This document shows positions 1 through 9,425 of a DNA stretch of 19,684 nucleotides, in pieces; position 1 is the stretch's first letter, and the number at the start of each line of letters is the position of its first letter. Both the position numbers and the translations under genes were made by a program. Below the pieces are notes generated by a model. It was not told the origin of the DNA. It searched no databases and saw only the letters and a program-made list of their open reading frames with translations. The DNA is from Phoronis ovalis (lineage: Eukaryota > Phoronida > Phoronidae): NCBI GenBank assembly GCA_028565635.1, contig JAOXYB010015121.1, positions 1 through 19,684 of the forward strand, in the 5' to 3' direction.

Positions 1-290
1 ATACACATTCTGGTAAACATATTAAGTTTTCTTGACCATATTTGCACCCCTAACGAAGTGAAATTTTAACGATTACCTTAACGAAGTGAAGCTTCCAAAC
101 AACACCCCTTAGGAAGTGTCACACCTCAAAAAAAACCACCCCTTTTCGTGATTTTAGCCAAAAACAGACCCTAAGCACGTTACGCATGTTACGCACTGGC
201 GGTTCGAAAAACATACCCTTTCACGCGAAATTTTGTTGGAACGTGCATACCCACTTTCATATTGACCGCACCCCCCCCCCCAAACATAAG
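1..290. repeat. Probable interspersed repeat fragment
   Basis: This stretch looks compositionally unlike the AT-rich intronic sequence after it. It holds short imperfect direct repeats of a TAACGAAGTGAA-like word (about 54-65 and 79-90, with a diverged form near 109-118), a doubled GTTACGCA-type word near 179-195, and an 11-C homopolymer at 271-281. No open frame is convincing and no terminal inverted repeat is visible, so the element class and true ends are unknown. It is cut by the window edge. Confidence 0.4.
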
Positions 291-868
291 AAACTGATAC
301 ATATGTAAAACGAGTATCAGATTATGTTTTAAATCAAGTCTATGTTATTTTATAATACGAGAACATTATGAGCAGGGTAATTTATTGAAGTGTTAAAGTA
401 CATGTATATCCAATGCTCTCATGTTACCCTTTCAGCATTAGTGATATAAAAATATCTAACTAGATTCCAATTTTCAATTTTTTAGTGTGCTGTTTTTACG
501 AAAGTTGTTTTGCTAATCCCCGTTATACCTTTAGTAAAGCCAACCATAGCTTTTAGTTTGACCATCCTCACATGTAATATTAGTTAAAATAATAGACGTG
601 TGCAGGTTTCCAATCGATCTCCTTGTACATTACAAATGTCTGAATGGATGTGTTCACAGGCAGATTCAGATTAGCAGTGTCACCCAGATATATTTATCGT
701 TGACAATGTAGAATTATGACAGTGATTGTACTACAAGAATATCCTTACAAAGCTCATGATTGAAAATTCTGAAATTTTGAATCCTGTTTATAGATATTAC
801 CTATTTTAACAAATCAAGTGAAATTTATTGGCTATATTGCATATTACAAGTGCATATTCTGCTTACAG
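291..868. other. Non-coding stretch before first recognisable exon
   Basis: AT-rich sequence with stops in all frames and no convincing promoter or exon. It is probably an intron of gene 1, because the first recognisable exon begins at a splice acceptor in an open phase-0 frame rather than at a start codon. Confidence 0.4.
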
Positions 869-940
869 GTTTGTCAAGTAAGTGTAGGCTCCTCAATTGC
901 GGATTATTTGTACCACACAGGGGACTTTGCACATGGAAGG
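869..940 (+). CDS. Gene 1 exon a (first one visible)
   Basis: The acceptor is a pyrimidine-containing stretch ending TTACAG, and the donor is AGG|GTAAGC. The exon is 24 codons, phase 0 at both ends, encoding VCQVSVGSSIADYL and on to HGR. It is supported mainly by its splice sites and by phase agreement with the next exon. No domain is visible. This is the least certain exon of the model. Confidence 0.55.
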
Positions 941-3900
941 GTAAGCAATACTCAAAAATGTTATCCTCATTGTAATAATCACTACCACCTGTCATTCTTG
1001 TATTAGGGAAAAAATAAAGTATATTAGTGGGTAACATTTTATAATGGTCAAGGTTATTTCTCATCTGACTTTTATTTTCAAACTTGATTTTGCAGTGTAG
1101 GTTACATTTGTTGCCATGTCACTTGTTAATGAGATCAGGTCAAAGACATTTCAGGACTCTTGCTTATAAAGTATTATAGAACATTCTATATCATTCTTTT
1201 AAAATGTTTACTCTGCTCAGGTTCAGAGTAGATTTATGTAGTCTCAAAAATAGTATTGCTCCATGTTGATATCTTGTTAATAAATTGATTAATTACCTTT
1301 TCAAATATATTTCAGGCCGTGTTCAAAAAATTCATTCCAGATTCCGATACTCATGTAGACGTAAGTATATCTGTAACCATTTTATTCTTCCTTATTTGGC
1401 TATAGAGCAGTGGCTTTATGAAACATTCCTGTTACATCGCACTCGATGTTTTAAGCACGCATATTGCAAACATTTATTTTGTAAATAACTTTTCTACACT
1501 TCTTTTGTAGCCATCAAGTGAGATTCTATACTGTGAGGTAAGCTGACTTTAAATTTTTGAAAGTAAGCAAGTTGACTATTCGGTATTAAACAGAATTTTG
1601 TGATTTAGGCTCACAAATATAACTGGTTCATTACTTTATGTAGTATTTTTGTAAATTCAAATGTCATCAACTTTAGACATATATATGACAGATTGCCTCA
1701 GTTTAAAATTTTAACGTCATCATCAGTTTGAATGACAAAAGCAGCTAGAATTTTAACGTCAGAAGCAGCTAGAATTTTCAAATGACAGAAACAGCTAGAT
1801 TTTGAGCAACAGATATAGTTAGAATTTTAACTGTAAAAATAGCTAGAATTCAAACAACAGAAGCAGCTAGAATTTGAACGAGAATTGCAATTAAATTTGA
1901 AAGATATGCACAATAATATTCACCACCTGAATTTTACATTTCAAAACCTAAAGACAAAGTACTTAATTTTGATCTAACTATATAACAGTACTAATCTCTC
2001 ATCAGGAATGAGTTTACATGTAGTTCTGTTGACAGATTTTTATTCTGTAGTTCTTCAGAAATAATTTAACCTACAATGGAAAACTTATCAAGTTTCATTT
2101 CATGTATTAATTTTTATTTTTGCTGCACACCTCGTTTCTTTCAGATTTGCGATATTAGGGTGATACATGTTGGAAGCTACATGCAACACTGCATGGGGAA
2201 AAAACACAAAACGGTATAAAGATTTTTTTTGTAGTGTTTGTGTCGCATACTATTAATACATCAGTCCCTGTGGAATTCTGCATTGAAAAACTTAAAATTC
2301 TGCAACAATTTTTTGCCTTATTCTGCAGCAGAAATTCCTAATTTTACAAAGTTTTGCATAAATTTGGTGTTTTTTTGAAAATGTGAACAAAAAATGAAAT
2401 TTTTGATTAAAAACATTCATTTGTATATCAACAATCAAGCCCAACACATCACTATAATGGCTGTTTATTGTCTTCCTTGTGTTCAATCTTAAATTTTAGA
2501 AAAATACTTGTAACACCATTTTGGAATTTATTTGTTAAACAGCTGCAGTGAGTTTGAATGATGATTAAATTGTTTATTTATTTGGTAAAAGCAAGCAATT
2601 CTATAGGATTCTGTGCCAATTTTTATTATGCAGCAAAATCAGAAAACCTATTTTCCTCTAGGGCTCAGACTGCTCCATAGAATTATGGAATACTACAGGG
2701 ACTGTTTCATGGCATATAAGACTATCAGTGAAGGTTTTTCAAAAATAACTGCTTGCTTACATGGCACTTGAATATTTTCCTAGGTTCTTTGAATTGAGCC
2801 AACTATCTAATTGAGAAATTGAGCTTCAAAATTGCTAATAAAATACTTTGTCAGTTAAGCTGGATTTAAAGACACAAATTAAAGCTACTCTGCGTAACTC
2901 GACATCTTCCCAGCTAAAGAAATCAAATTTTTCTAGGAGTAATTATAATAATATTTCAGTTTGTGCACTTGTAAGTTTTTGTTCAATGACCTGGAATTTC
3001 GGTATAATTCAAATATTTTTACAGTATGTAATCACTGAAAATCTGAGGTTTATTAGGAGTTTTCCGAAGCCATAACAAGAAAGTTGCACTTTTGCGTTTT
3101 GTTTTTATGCATTGTAAATGCTTACTGGCACCAGTGCGCTTAACAAAACATTGTGTGTTAATCAATTTATTTTCCTTATACGTTTGTTTAATATCATAAC
3201 ATTAGGAAACTTTTTTGCTACTTTACTGTGCACATAGAACAAATTTTTATTTTTTATTTTTCTTGATTTTATCTAGAAAATGCTTGAACATCGTCAAAAA
3301 GCTGAAAAAGCGAGGAAAGCTAATGAAAGGACTATTCCAACCATTGAAGGTAGACGGCAATCAAAAGATGCCATTAAAATGAATACCCCAAATAATAGCA
3401 GGTACGGGCAATTGTTTAATTTTTTATTTGGAAAAAGAAATAGATAATAATGTTGTCAGCATGATATGGTGATGTAGTTACTAAATACAGTCTAGGGCTT
3501 TATACAAACCTATCTATAGAGGGGGCATGATTTTGTGCAGCACATCTACCATGATTTCACGAAAACGATTGATCATTTTAATTCTTTATTAATTCCACAA
3601 AATTTAAAATGCCTTTTTTATTTAAAAAAAATTTATATATTTTTCAGAAATCATAGCTGTTGAACAATAAAGTGCATTCATAAAAAAATATCACAAAATA
3701 AAATACATTTACATAATATTTGTTGCAATTCACCTGCTAAACGTAAGGTTTCTTCAAAAATTTTGCAACAACACCACATTTCTAGGCATTGGTCAATAGT
3801 GTTATGATCAGTTTTGATACAAGAAAACTAACACTGTTTCCTGTTTTTTATTTACAGTAAAGAAATACAGAAATTTGACTATGCTCATGGAATGCAAGAA

Positions 3901-6900
3901 TCACAGCGTGCAAACCATGGTCATCATGATTCAGTATGTTTTCTCTGTCAGATGTGAACCTTTAAAACATCCTTTTACAATTATAGTGTTTGTTAGTAAA
4001 TAGTTTGTGTAAAATATTCATGAACTAGTTCTTGTCCTAAAAATGTTCATGCACTTTTCCTTTTCATACAGTCTAGTTTGTGTTTAAGGAAATTAATTAT
4101 ATAAAGCCCTATTAGTAGCTAGAAAATCAAGCAATAATTCTAACTGAATTTACCAGAATGTTTGAAATTCTACAAGTGGTCTAAATCTTGTGTTGATAGT
4201 TTCGTAATCTAGTTTCTTGGGTGACTACTACAGATGATTATGTTTGATAATCTCTCTCTTTCTGTGTACATCTCTACATTGGTCATTTTGGCAATCATGC
4301 AGTAAAGTGTTTTCACTAATTTCCTACGAAGTTGTGCAATAAAAGTGTTTAAACAATGTGACCTCTAATATGACCGATAATCAGTCGGGTGATTTGGTCA
4401 GACCTTTAACCTGTTTGTTGCAGATGTTATTGTGATGGTTGAAAGTACTACAGTTTGCTTAAGACAACTATCTGTATGTGTCTGTGATAACCACTGGCAT
4501 AAAAGTATATTTCAGCCATGTCCCAATGCCCATCTGTCTGTTTATGCACATCTAGTCACACATTGTTTTACTGTTCTAACACTGATGTATTTTGCATTCA
4601 GGATCTAAGAGAACATGAATTGCGTCAAGGTTCAGATTTGTTACCACCTAACCAAAATCTAGGACTATCACATTTTACGCAGTCCAATGCTGAAACTTTT
4701 CCGATGCCAAATATGTTTGGCAGTAGCAATATTGGACAGAGGGATCAAAATACAGGCTTAGTACAGTCTATGACATCACCACAGAGGAACGCCAATATAG
4801 TAACAGGCTCAGGATTCGAATTCAACGCTTCCAAAACCTACGATGAAAAGCAGAGGCCATTTTCCTTGACAGGACCTTCCAATCCTCATTATTCTGTTGG
4901 TTCTGTAAGCTTAAATGCACAGAATCTTCAGACTAATCAGGGAAGGGATTTCCAGCAAACCAAATCTGGCTTGTCTACTTTCTCTGGTAACCAAGGAACT
5001 GGCTACGGCTATTCCTTAAATGACCCTACAAGTGGCCAAAGCAGTAGTATAATACCACAAAATGATTTCTTTGGTAATCAGACGGCTAATCAACAATTTG
5101 GAACCCAGAGTGTGGCTAGTATCAGTATGAGCTCACCGTCAGAAAGTTATGGGGGAATGATCTCTTCTGGTTTTCAGCCAATGAATGCAGGACAGAATCT
5201 TTCCCACTCTTTGATGCATGCTATGCAGAACCTGCCATCCAAAACTACATTTGATGCCGCTATATCTAGTCAAAGATTTAATTATTCAGAGAGAACAGGT
5301 CTACATGATACTAATATAACTAGAAATCAGCAAGGGCAAGTTGCCAACTATGATACTGCACAACAGCAAGGAATTTTCAGGAATGGTCCATTTAGTGAAA
5401 ACAAAGGTTCATTTTCCAGAAGCCTAGATGCATTTGATGAAAGCCAAGCACCAAATAGTGAAAGCAGGTTTAATGCATATGACATATCAAAACGTGAACC
5501 ATTGGGTGCAGATGAACAATCATATGCCAGCAGGGCAGATTCTTTTTTAGATGGTGTATGTACGTCTGATATCAGTGATAGTTTGACGATAGAAAAGTTG
5601 CTGCGTGAAAAGAAAGAACTGGAAGAACAGCAAGCAAAATTATTAAAAATAGTTCGACAGAAAAGTGATGGTCAACATGATAGGAGGTCTGATCACGGCA
5701 CATTTAGAGCAACCTCACATTCAGAGCCATACAATAGAGACCGATTTACTGACAGAGAAAATGTAGAACAAATTCCTTTTAGAGAAGGTACAGGGGATCA
5801 AAGTACTGGATTCCACCGAAAACGAATGTCAAGAAGTCCAAACTCACTGTCTAGAAGAAGAGACTGTGACACAACTCTTGATGATGAAGATAACTACTGG
5901 GATCATAAGACAGGTGTTTGGCGTCAGTATGGAGAACAGCTTCGATCTCATAGTACAGAACATGTAAAAGATGTTAAGAAAGACTTCAGAATTGCTAGAA
6001 ATGATGAAGACTACTGGAATACAGAAACTGGAGTATGGAGGCATCACTCGCCAAATGAACCCAATAACAGAGATAATGAAAATAGAAAAAGAAAACGAGA
6101 TGACATACGTGGTAATGTGCATACAAAACAGCAGGCTGGCGATTCTGGTAGGTTAGACAACATAAGTGATCGTAATAGGGAAGACAGAAGAGACAGAGCT
6201 CCTGGTGTTAAAGAAAATCAAGCAAGAAAAGCCCAAAGTCCTGTATCTTACAAACAGGATACTAAAAGTTCTGATAGCCACAATTTAGATAGACCACAAG
6301 AGACCATAGACAGGCTGGGTGGACATGATAGATATCTGAACAAAGATACAAAAGAGAGACATGATTATAACAGACTTCATTTCGAGATTTCTTTCTATGA
6401 TGAATGGGCCAGATATCGAGAAGACTGGGACCGGCACTGTGCAGAGGGGGATTGGCTTCGTGAGGAGTGGGAACGTTACCATGACGAGTGGGACAGGCAT
6501 CCTGAGGAATGGGGTAGACATCCTCAAGTTTGGGAAGCACGTTGTGCAGAATGGAAAAGAGCACACGCTGAATGGGAAAGACGTCATGATGAGTGGGATA
6601 GAAGTTATGAAGAAGTGGAAAGACAAGACTGGAAACGGGATGAAGACTTGCAGTCACGTCACAACGAATGGGTAAGTCATCGAGAACAATGGAGAAGCCG
6701 CCGTCAAAAATGGGAGGGTAATCTTTCGGGGACTAGAGGGCGTGATGAAGATTTAGATAGCCATCAAACGAATGTTGTACGTCGAGATGCAGATGAAGAT
6801 TTTGGTGAAGCGTCTAGAGCTGCTGCCAGCTTGAAGAGAACTCCTAAGAGTCAATCTAAGAGATATGATGGTACTAAACAAACTGACTTTGGTAAAGCCC

Positions 6901-8666
6901 AAAAAGTACATTCAATAAGGCAAGGATCTTCAAGGGAAGATTTTGGAGAAGCAGAGAAGCTACACTCAACAAAACGTGAGTCACATAGAAGATCTAGAGA
7001 TGGCAAACTTGGCACTGTACAGCAGGTTTCTCATTATGAAAATAAAGGCAGTCAGTATAGGAGAAAGGATCAAAATCCCGAAAAGACTCTTTGTCGAGAT
7101 AGTAAAGAAAGAAATCAGGCACAGGGCACAGCTAGCAGAAATGAAATTAGGGAAGAGGAACACTTACAAGTGAATACAGCAGCTATGGGTTTAGCTCCAG
7201 AAGCTGTAGAAAATTTAAGAAGGATGGGATTTGAAGGTGATCCAATGGAATTTGTGAATTTGGTTGCACAAATGGCTAACGGGGTAAGTGGAATGCCAAC
7301 ACAGTTTAACGTGTTTGGTTGAACCTACTGTCTGATTCAAACTATATGCAACTATATCTTAGATTCATATTATTATAAAGGATGATTTGACACTGGTGTA
7401 AGGTCAACTTGTTCACCTAATTGTGTAATAAATGAAGCTTGGTGAATGTTAAACCTATTTCATTTCCCAGCACCTAATTCTGTAGAATACACTAGAGGAC
7501 TATTATTTTTTTTAAAGTTTTGTATTAGTTCTGAACATGTTTTTGGTAAAACAGACTATTACAGTGGAATATTCTTGATTTTATGACCCATGTTACCATA
7601 GGTGGCTATTGACAGCTTGGGGCATGGTTGCCACCCTGACGAACTGCATCAGTTAGCTAATATAACACAAAGTTTAACAACAATGATTGTACCACAGGTG
7701 AGAGGATAACCCTACATTAGTTAATCTTTAATTAATTTTACTTTATTATCAAACTTATTTGTTGACTCTATTTCAGGAAAATGTTCCCTTGTTTGTAATT
7801 AGAATGTGTTTCTAAGATGACAGTGTGCTAAATTTTGCTTGATCAACTTTAACATTTCTGAGCGTAAAGCTTGCACTCAGAAATGTCTAACTTTATACTG
7901 AGCATACTCATTTAATAGATCATTAAAAACATTATGCCATTGTGAGAATGAGAGAAGCAAAGGCAAGTCTAGTTTAAATTTATTCTAAGGTTTGTTATCA
8001 ATGGAGTATATATGCAGAATATGTTACTGCACTGAAATTGCTGCAGTGTTTGCTGTTTGCATGACTCAAGTACTTAAGTTATCACATATGCTACTTATCG
8101 TACGAAAAATATTTAATAATATTTGTCGTTTTCATATTCTTCCTGCATTTTCAAATTTTTCTAGACTTTTAACTATCAATGTTCTCTGTAGATCAAATGC
8201 AGGCGAAGGCATCATCTCTGACCAACACCTATAATTTTTCTGTTCTATATGTTTCATAAGTAAAATTATAACCTATTGGTTTCACACTTCATTTCAGAAT
8301 ATTCACACTGGTCCTATGCCTAGTGGCTTGGATCCCAGTGGGCCAATCTTGAATGAGATTATGCATATCTTGCAAAGACTAGATCCAGCTGTTGTACAGC
8401 GAATAGCAGCAGGTGATCCTGTGGCTCTGCAAATTTTGCAGCAGCATCTGGATCCACAATTTTTTGACATGTTGTTAGCATTAAGACCAAAGATGCAAGC
8501 TGTTCCTGGTGATAGCACACAAGCTATGCCAGCACTCATGAATATGGAATTGGCATCTGTCACACGTGCCAGTCACGCTGAAGTAGATAATAGGAACAGG
8601 GATAATGCACAAAATAGGCAGAGAGGTAATCGTGCAGAAAGAAGACAAAGAACGCATCGGAGATAA
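869..8666 (+). CDS. Gene 1: zinc-finger, Trp-heptad, low-complexity protein (5' partial, 9 exons)
   Basis: Manual splicing joins 869-940, 1316-1360, 1511-1537, 2145-2213, 3277-3401, 3858-3933, 4602-7283, 7602-7697 and 8298-8666 (stop included). Every junction has GT-AG ends and compatible phase (all phase 0 except one phase-2 junction after 3401), giving about 1186 residues. Domains in order: a CX2CX12HX5H U1/matrin-type zinc finger (residues 47-69 of the partial protein); a Lys/Arg/Glu-rich helix; a long Q/N/S/G-rich region; a short Leu-rich coiled coil; an RS-like patch; two YWxxxTGVWR motifs; a highly charged segment with Trp every seven residues; three DFG(E/K)A repeats; a helical C-terminal module; and a basic tail. 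U1/matrin fingers are known from RNA-binding nuclear proteins, so a nuclear RNA-related role is inferred. The whole architecture is not one I recognise. No initiator Met with context is visible, so the gene probably starts upstream of the window. Confidence 0.8.
1316..1360 (+). CDS. Gene 1 exon b
   Basis: Fifteen codons (AVFKKFIPDSDTHVD) between an ATTTCAG acceptor and a GAC|GTAAGT donor, phase 0 on both sides. It leads directly into the zinc-finger exons. Confidence 0.65.
1511..1537 (+). CDS. Gene 1 micro-exon with the first zinc-finger Cys
   Basis: A 27-nt exon encoding PSSEILYCE, with acceptor CTTCTTTTGTAG and donor GAG|GTAAGC. It carries the first zinc ligand (Cys). The second Cys comes three residues later, across the intron. 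It is far too short for ORF-based gene finding, but splice sites and phase make it convincing. Confidence 0.75.
1538..2144 (+). other. Gene 1 intron inside the zinc finger
   Basis: A 607-bp phase-0 intron that separates the two cysteines of the zinc-finger knuckle. It holds the 24-26 bp minisatellite at 1741-1883. The 3' end has a TTTCTTTCAG acceptor. Confidence 0.7.
1741..1883. repeat. Minisatellite, about six 24-26 bp units
   Basis: Units begin at 1741, 1765, 1791, 1815, 1839 and 1863. Each starts with a variant of GCAGCTAGAATTTTAACG followed by a diverged CAG/GAA-containing end. A partial, more diverged unit may lie at 1702-1740. Units differ by several substitutions and 2-bp indels, so the array is old rather than freshly expanded. 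Confidence 0.8.
2145..2213 (+). CDS. Gene 1 exon d: rest of the U1/matrin-type zinc finger
   Basis: 23 codons between a TTTCTTTCAG acceptor and an ACG|GTATAA donor. It supplies the second Cys and both His of a C-x2-C-x12-H-x5-H finger, ending in the Gly-Lys-Lys-His-Lys run typical of U1-like (zf-met/JAZ-type) fingers. Such fingers bind RNA, often double-stranded, or take part in spliceosomal and nuclear complexes. The family assignment rests on ligand spacing and the GKKHK signature. Confidence 0.8.
2214..3276 (+). other. Gene 1 intron with a candidate short transposon
   Basis: A 1063-bp phase-0 intron. Its main content is the inverted-repeat-bounded element at 2262-2704. The remainder is AT-rich with no coding signal. 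An open stretch near 2848-3075 shows no domain and is not expected to be translated. Confidence 0.65.
2262..2704. mobile_element. Candidate MITE-like element with short TIRs
   Basis: The ends are inverted copies: CAGTCCCTGT at 2262-2271, and its reverse complement ACAGGGACTG at 2695-2704. Similarity continues weakly (a further ATTC within the next few bases on both sides). Length is 443 bp and there is no transposase frame, as expected for a non-autonomous element. The CAG-starting ends recall hAT-type termini, but no clear 8-bp target duplication is visible, so the superfamily is open. Confidence 0.4.
3277..3401 (+). CDS. Gene 1 exon e: basic/acidic helix after the finger
   Basis: 125 nt between a TTATCTAG acceptor and an AGCAG|GTACGG donor, entering in phase 0 and leaving in phase 2. 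It encodes a Lys/Glu/Arg-rich helical stretch beginning KMLEHRQKAEKARKANER, probably a helix extending from the zinc finger. Confidence 0.75.
3402..3857 (+). other. Gene 1 intron, no feature seen
   Basis: A 456-bp phase-2 intron, AT-rich, ending in a long pyrimidine tract and TTTACAG. I see no repeat, RNA gene or coding frame in it. Confidence 0.65.
3858..3933 (+). CDS. Gene 1 exon f
   Basis: 76 nt: the first base completes the split Ser codon and 25 codons follow. It ends HGHHDS before a TCA|GTATGT donor. The phase-2 entry matches the previous exon exactly, which is strong evidence for both. Confidence 0.75.
3934..4601 (+). other. Gene 1 intron, no feature seen
   Basis: A 668-bp phase-0 intron. 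Its last 84 bases happen to stay open in frame with the next exon and contain an ATG at 4518, but they end in a good acceptor (GCATTCAG at 4594-4601), so that stretch is read as intron. No repeats noted. Confidence 0.65.
4602..7283 (+). CDS. Gene 1 exon g: large low-complexity and Trp-heptad exon
   Basis: A single 2682-nt (894-codon) exon from the GCATTCAG acceptor, beginning DLREHELRQ, to an AACGGG|GTAAGT donor. Contents in order: Q/N/S/G/F-rich prion-like sequence (about 4620-5560); a Leu/Glu/Lys coiled coil (about 5583-5660); an RS-like patch with SRSPNSLSRRR (about 5825-5865); two D-E-D-(N)-Y-W-x3-TGVWR motifs (5880-5924 and 6003-6041); an Arg/Asp/Asn-rich disordered part; the tryptophan-heptad segment (6405-6713); three DFG(E/K)A repeats (6798, 6885, 6939); and the start of the conserved-looking helical C-terminal module. 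Reading on past the donor gives a stop at 7320-7322. Starting at the upstream ATG at 4518 would add 28 residues that are most likely intronic. Confidence 0.88.
6405..6713 (+). other. Tryptophan-heptad segment within gene 1
   Basis: This roughly 103-residue coding stretch has Trp codons at 7-residue spacing for most of its length: spacings of 7, 9, 5 (9+5 keeps register), then six consecutive sevens, a break of 12 and 13, then two more sevens. Residues between are almost all Glu, Asp, Arg, His or Tyr, as in DEWDRHPEEWGRHPQ. It is predicted to be helical with one aromatic stripe. Its function is unknown. Confidence 0.85.
7284..7601 (+). other. Gene 1 intron, possible intron-retention isoform
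   Basis: A 318-bp intron with donor GGG|GTAAGT and acceptor ACCATAG. If retained, translation adds 12 residues (beginning VSGMPTQF) and stops at 7322. An AATAAA signal follows at 7427-7432, so a shorter transcript lacking the C-terminal module is possible. Confidence 0.6.
7602..7697 (+). CDS. Gene 1 exon h
   Basis: 32 codons, phase 0 at both ends, acceptor CCATAG and donor CAG|GTGAGA. It encodes VAIDSLGHGCHPDEL followed by a helical stretch ending VPQ. It joins smoothly to the flanking helical segments. Confidence 0.8.
7698..8297 (+). other. Gene 1 intron, no feature seen
   Basis: A 600-bp phase-0 intron. A second acceptor-like TATTTCAG near 7770-7777 is followed by an early in-frame stop and no donor, so it is not used in this model. 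Nothing else stands out. Confidence 0.6.
8298..8666 (+). CDS. Gene 1 terminal exon: helical module and basic tail
   Basis: 122 codons plus stop from a CATTTCAG acceptor, starting NIHTGPMPSGLDPSG. It has amphipathic helices rich in Leu, Ile, Gln and Asp (NEIMHILQRLDPAVVQRIAA, then LQILQQHLD and FFDMLLALRP) and ends in an Arg-rich tail (RGNRAERRQRTHRR). With the end of the large exon (GLAPEAVENLRRMGF) this makes a compact helical C-terminal module of unknown family. Confidence 0.85.
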   Translation, partial: NIHTGPMPSGLDPSGPILNEIMHILQRLDPAVVQRIAAGDPVALQILQQHLDPQFFDMLLALRPKMQAVPGDSTQAMPALMNMELASVTRASHAEVDNRNRDNAQNRQRGNRAERRQRTHRR

Positions 8667-9316
8667 AACAAAAATGCAGAACAGTTGTATTCGTTCTCTT
8701 TGTAGCATCACGTAACTTTCTTCGTTGTAAGTGGTGATCTGGGGAAGGTGATGTTTTTTGCTACCGTAACTACGTGAATGAGCTCCATATTGAAATTGCT
8801 TTGACTGCATACTGGATTGAACCAGATTTGATTTTTTCATTGTACCTATCATATGCTGTAGATGTTAACAGGAATTTCAATAACATGTACTCACCTAAAC
8901 ACTGTGAATTTAAAAATATTGGAGTCCCAGTATGATGATGGTTAGATTAAAAAAGGATGCAGATTAGTGCTCACCCATATTTGATCTTTTTGGATTAAGG
9001 AATGGATTTTATCAACTATAAAGAGATTGTACAGGATTATTACTGTTACCTTCATTCAGGAACTGAAGATGGCAAGCAGTCATTGAAACATCTATTGATT
9101 TACATGATAGTGGGAATTACTCTATGAACTGTCAGCATTGACTTCCCAGACAACTTTAAATTCATCCACTTATTTGAACTACTGCTCTATTGTGACAATA
9201 TTTCTACATTGATATGCTGCCATCATTTCTTGGAAGTCCTTGCTTGTGATTATGACTATCAACTAATTGAGACATCAAGAAAATGTAATGTGTTGATTAC
9301 CAAACTTGGCTTTATG

Positions 9317-9425
9317 ACACAAAAGTTTCCAAAAACATTTCACACATTTTTTCAGTTTTAACTTTAGTTGGCTTTATGACTCAAAACTGAAAAAATGTGT
9401 GAAATGTTTTTGGAAACTTTTGTGT
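9317..9425. repeat. Perfect 43-bp inverted repeat, 23-nt loop
   Basis: The arm at 9317-9359 and the arm at 9383-9425 are exact reverse complements, with loop 9360-9382. A 13-bp direct repeat TTGGCTTTATGAC lies just before the left arm (9306-9318) and again in the loop (9368-9380). If transcribed as gene 1 3' UTR it would form a long, perfectly paired RNA stem. Confidence 0.9.

Noticed and set aside
4518-4601. Start of the gene 1 large reading frame at the ATG at 4518
   Set aside because: The first 28 codons precede a good TTGCATTCAG acceptor at 4601, and the upstream exon ending at 3933 joins in phase there. These codons look intronic.
6262-6657. 131-codon minus-strand frame opposite the Trp-heptad region
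   Set aside because: It is a shadow of the repetitive charged coding sequence on the plus strand (repeating Pro/Phe/His from the complement of Glu/Arg/Trp codons).
7770-7812. Extra acceptor and exon in gene 1 intron after 7698
   Set aside because: TATTTCAG is followed by an in-frame stop within 13 codons and has no donor.
9317-9425. Canonical microRNA precursor
   Set aside because: A 43-bp fully perfect stem lacks the bulges usual in animal pre-miRNAs, and the flanking direct repeats point to a duplication origin.
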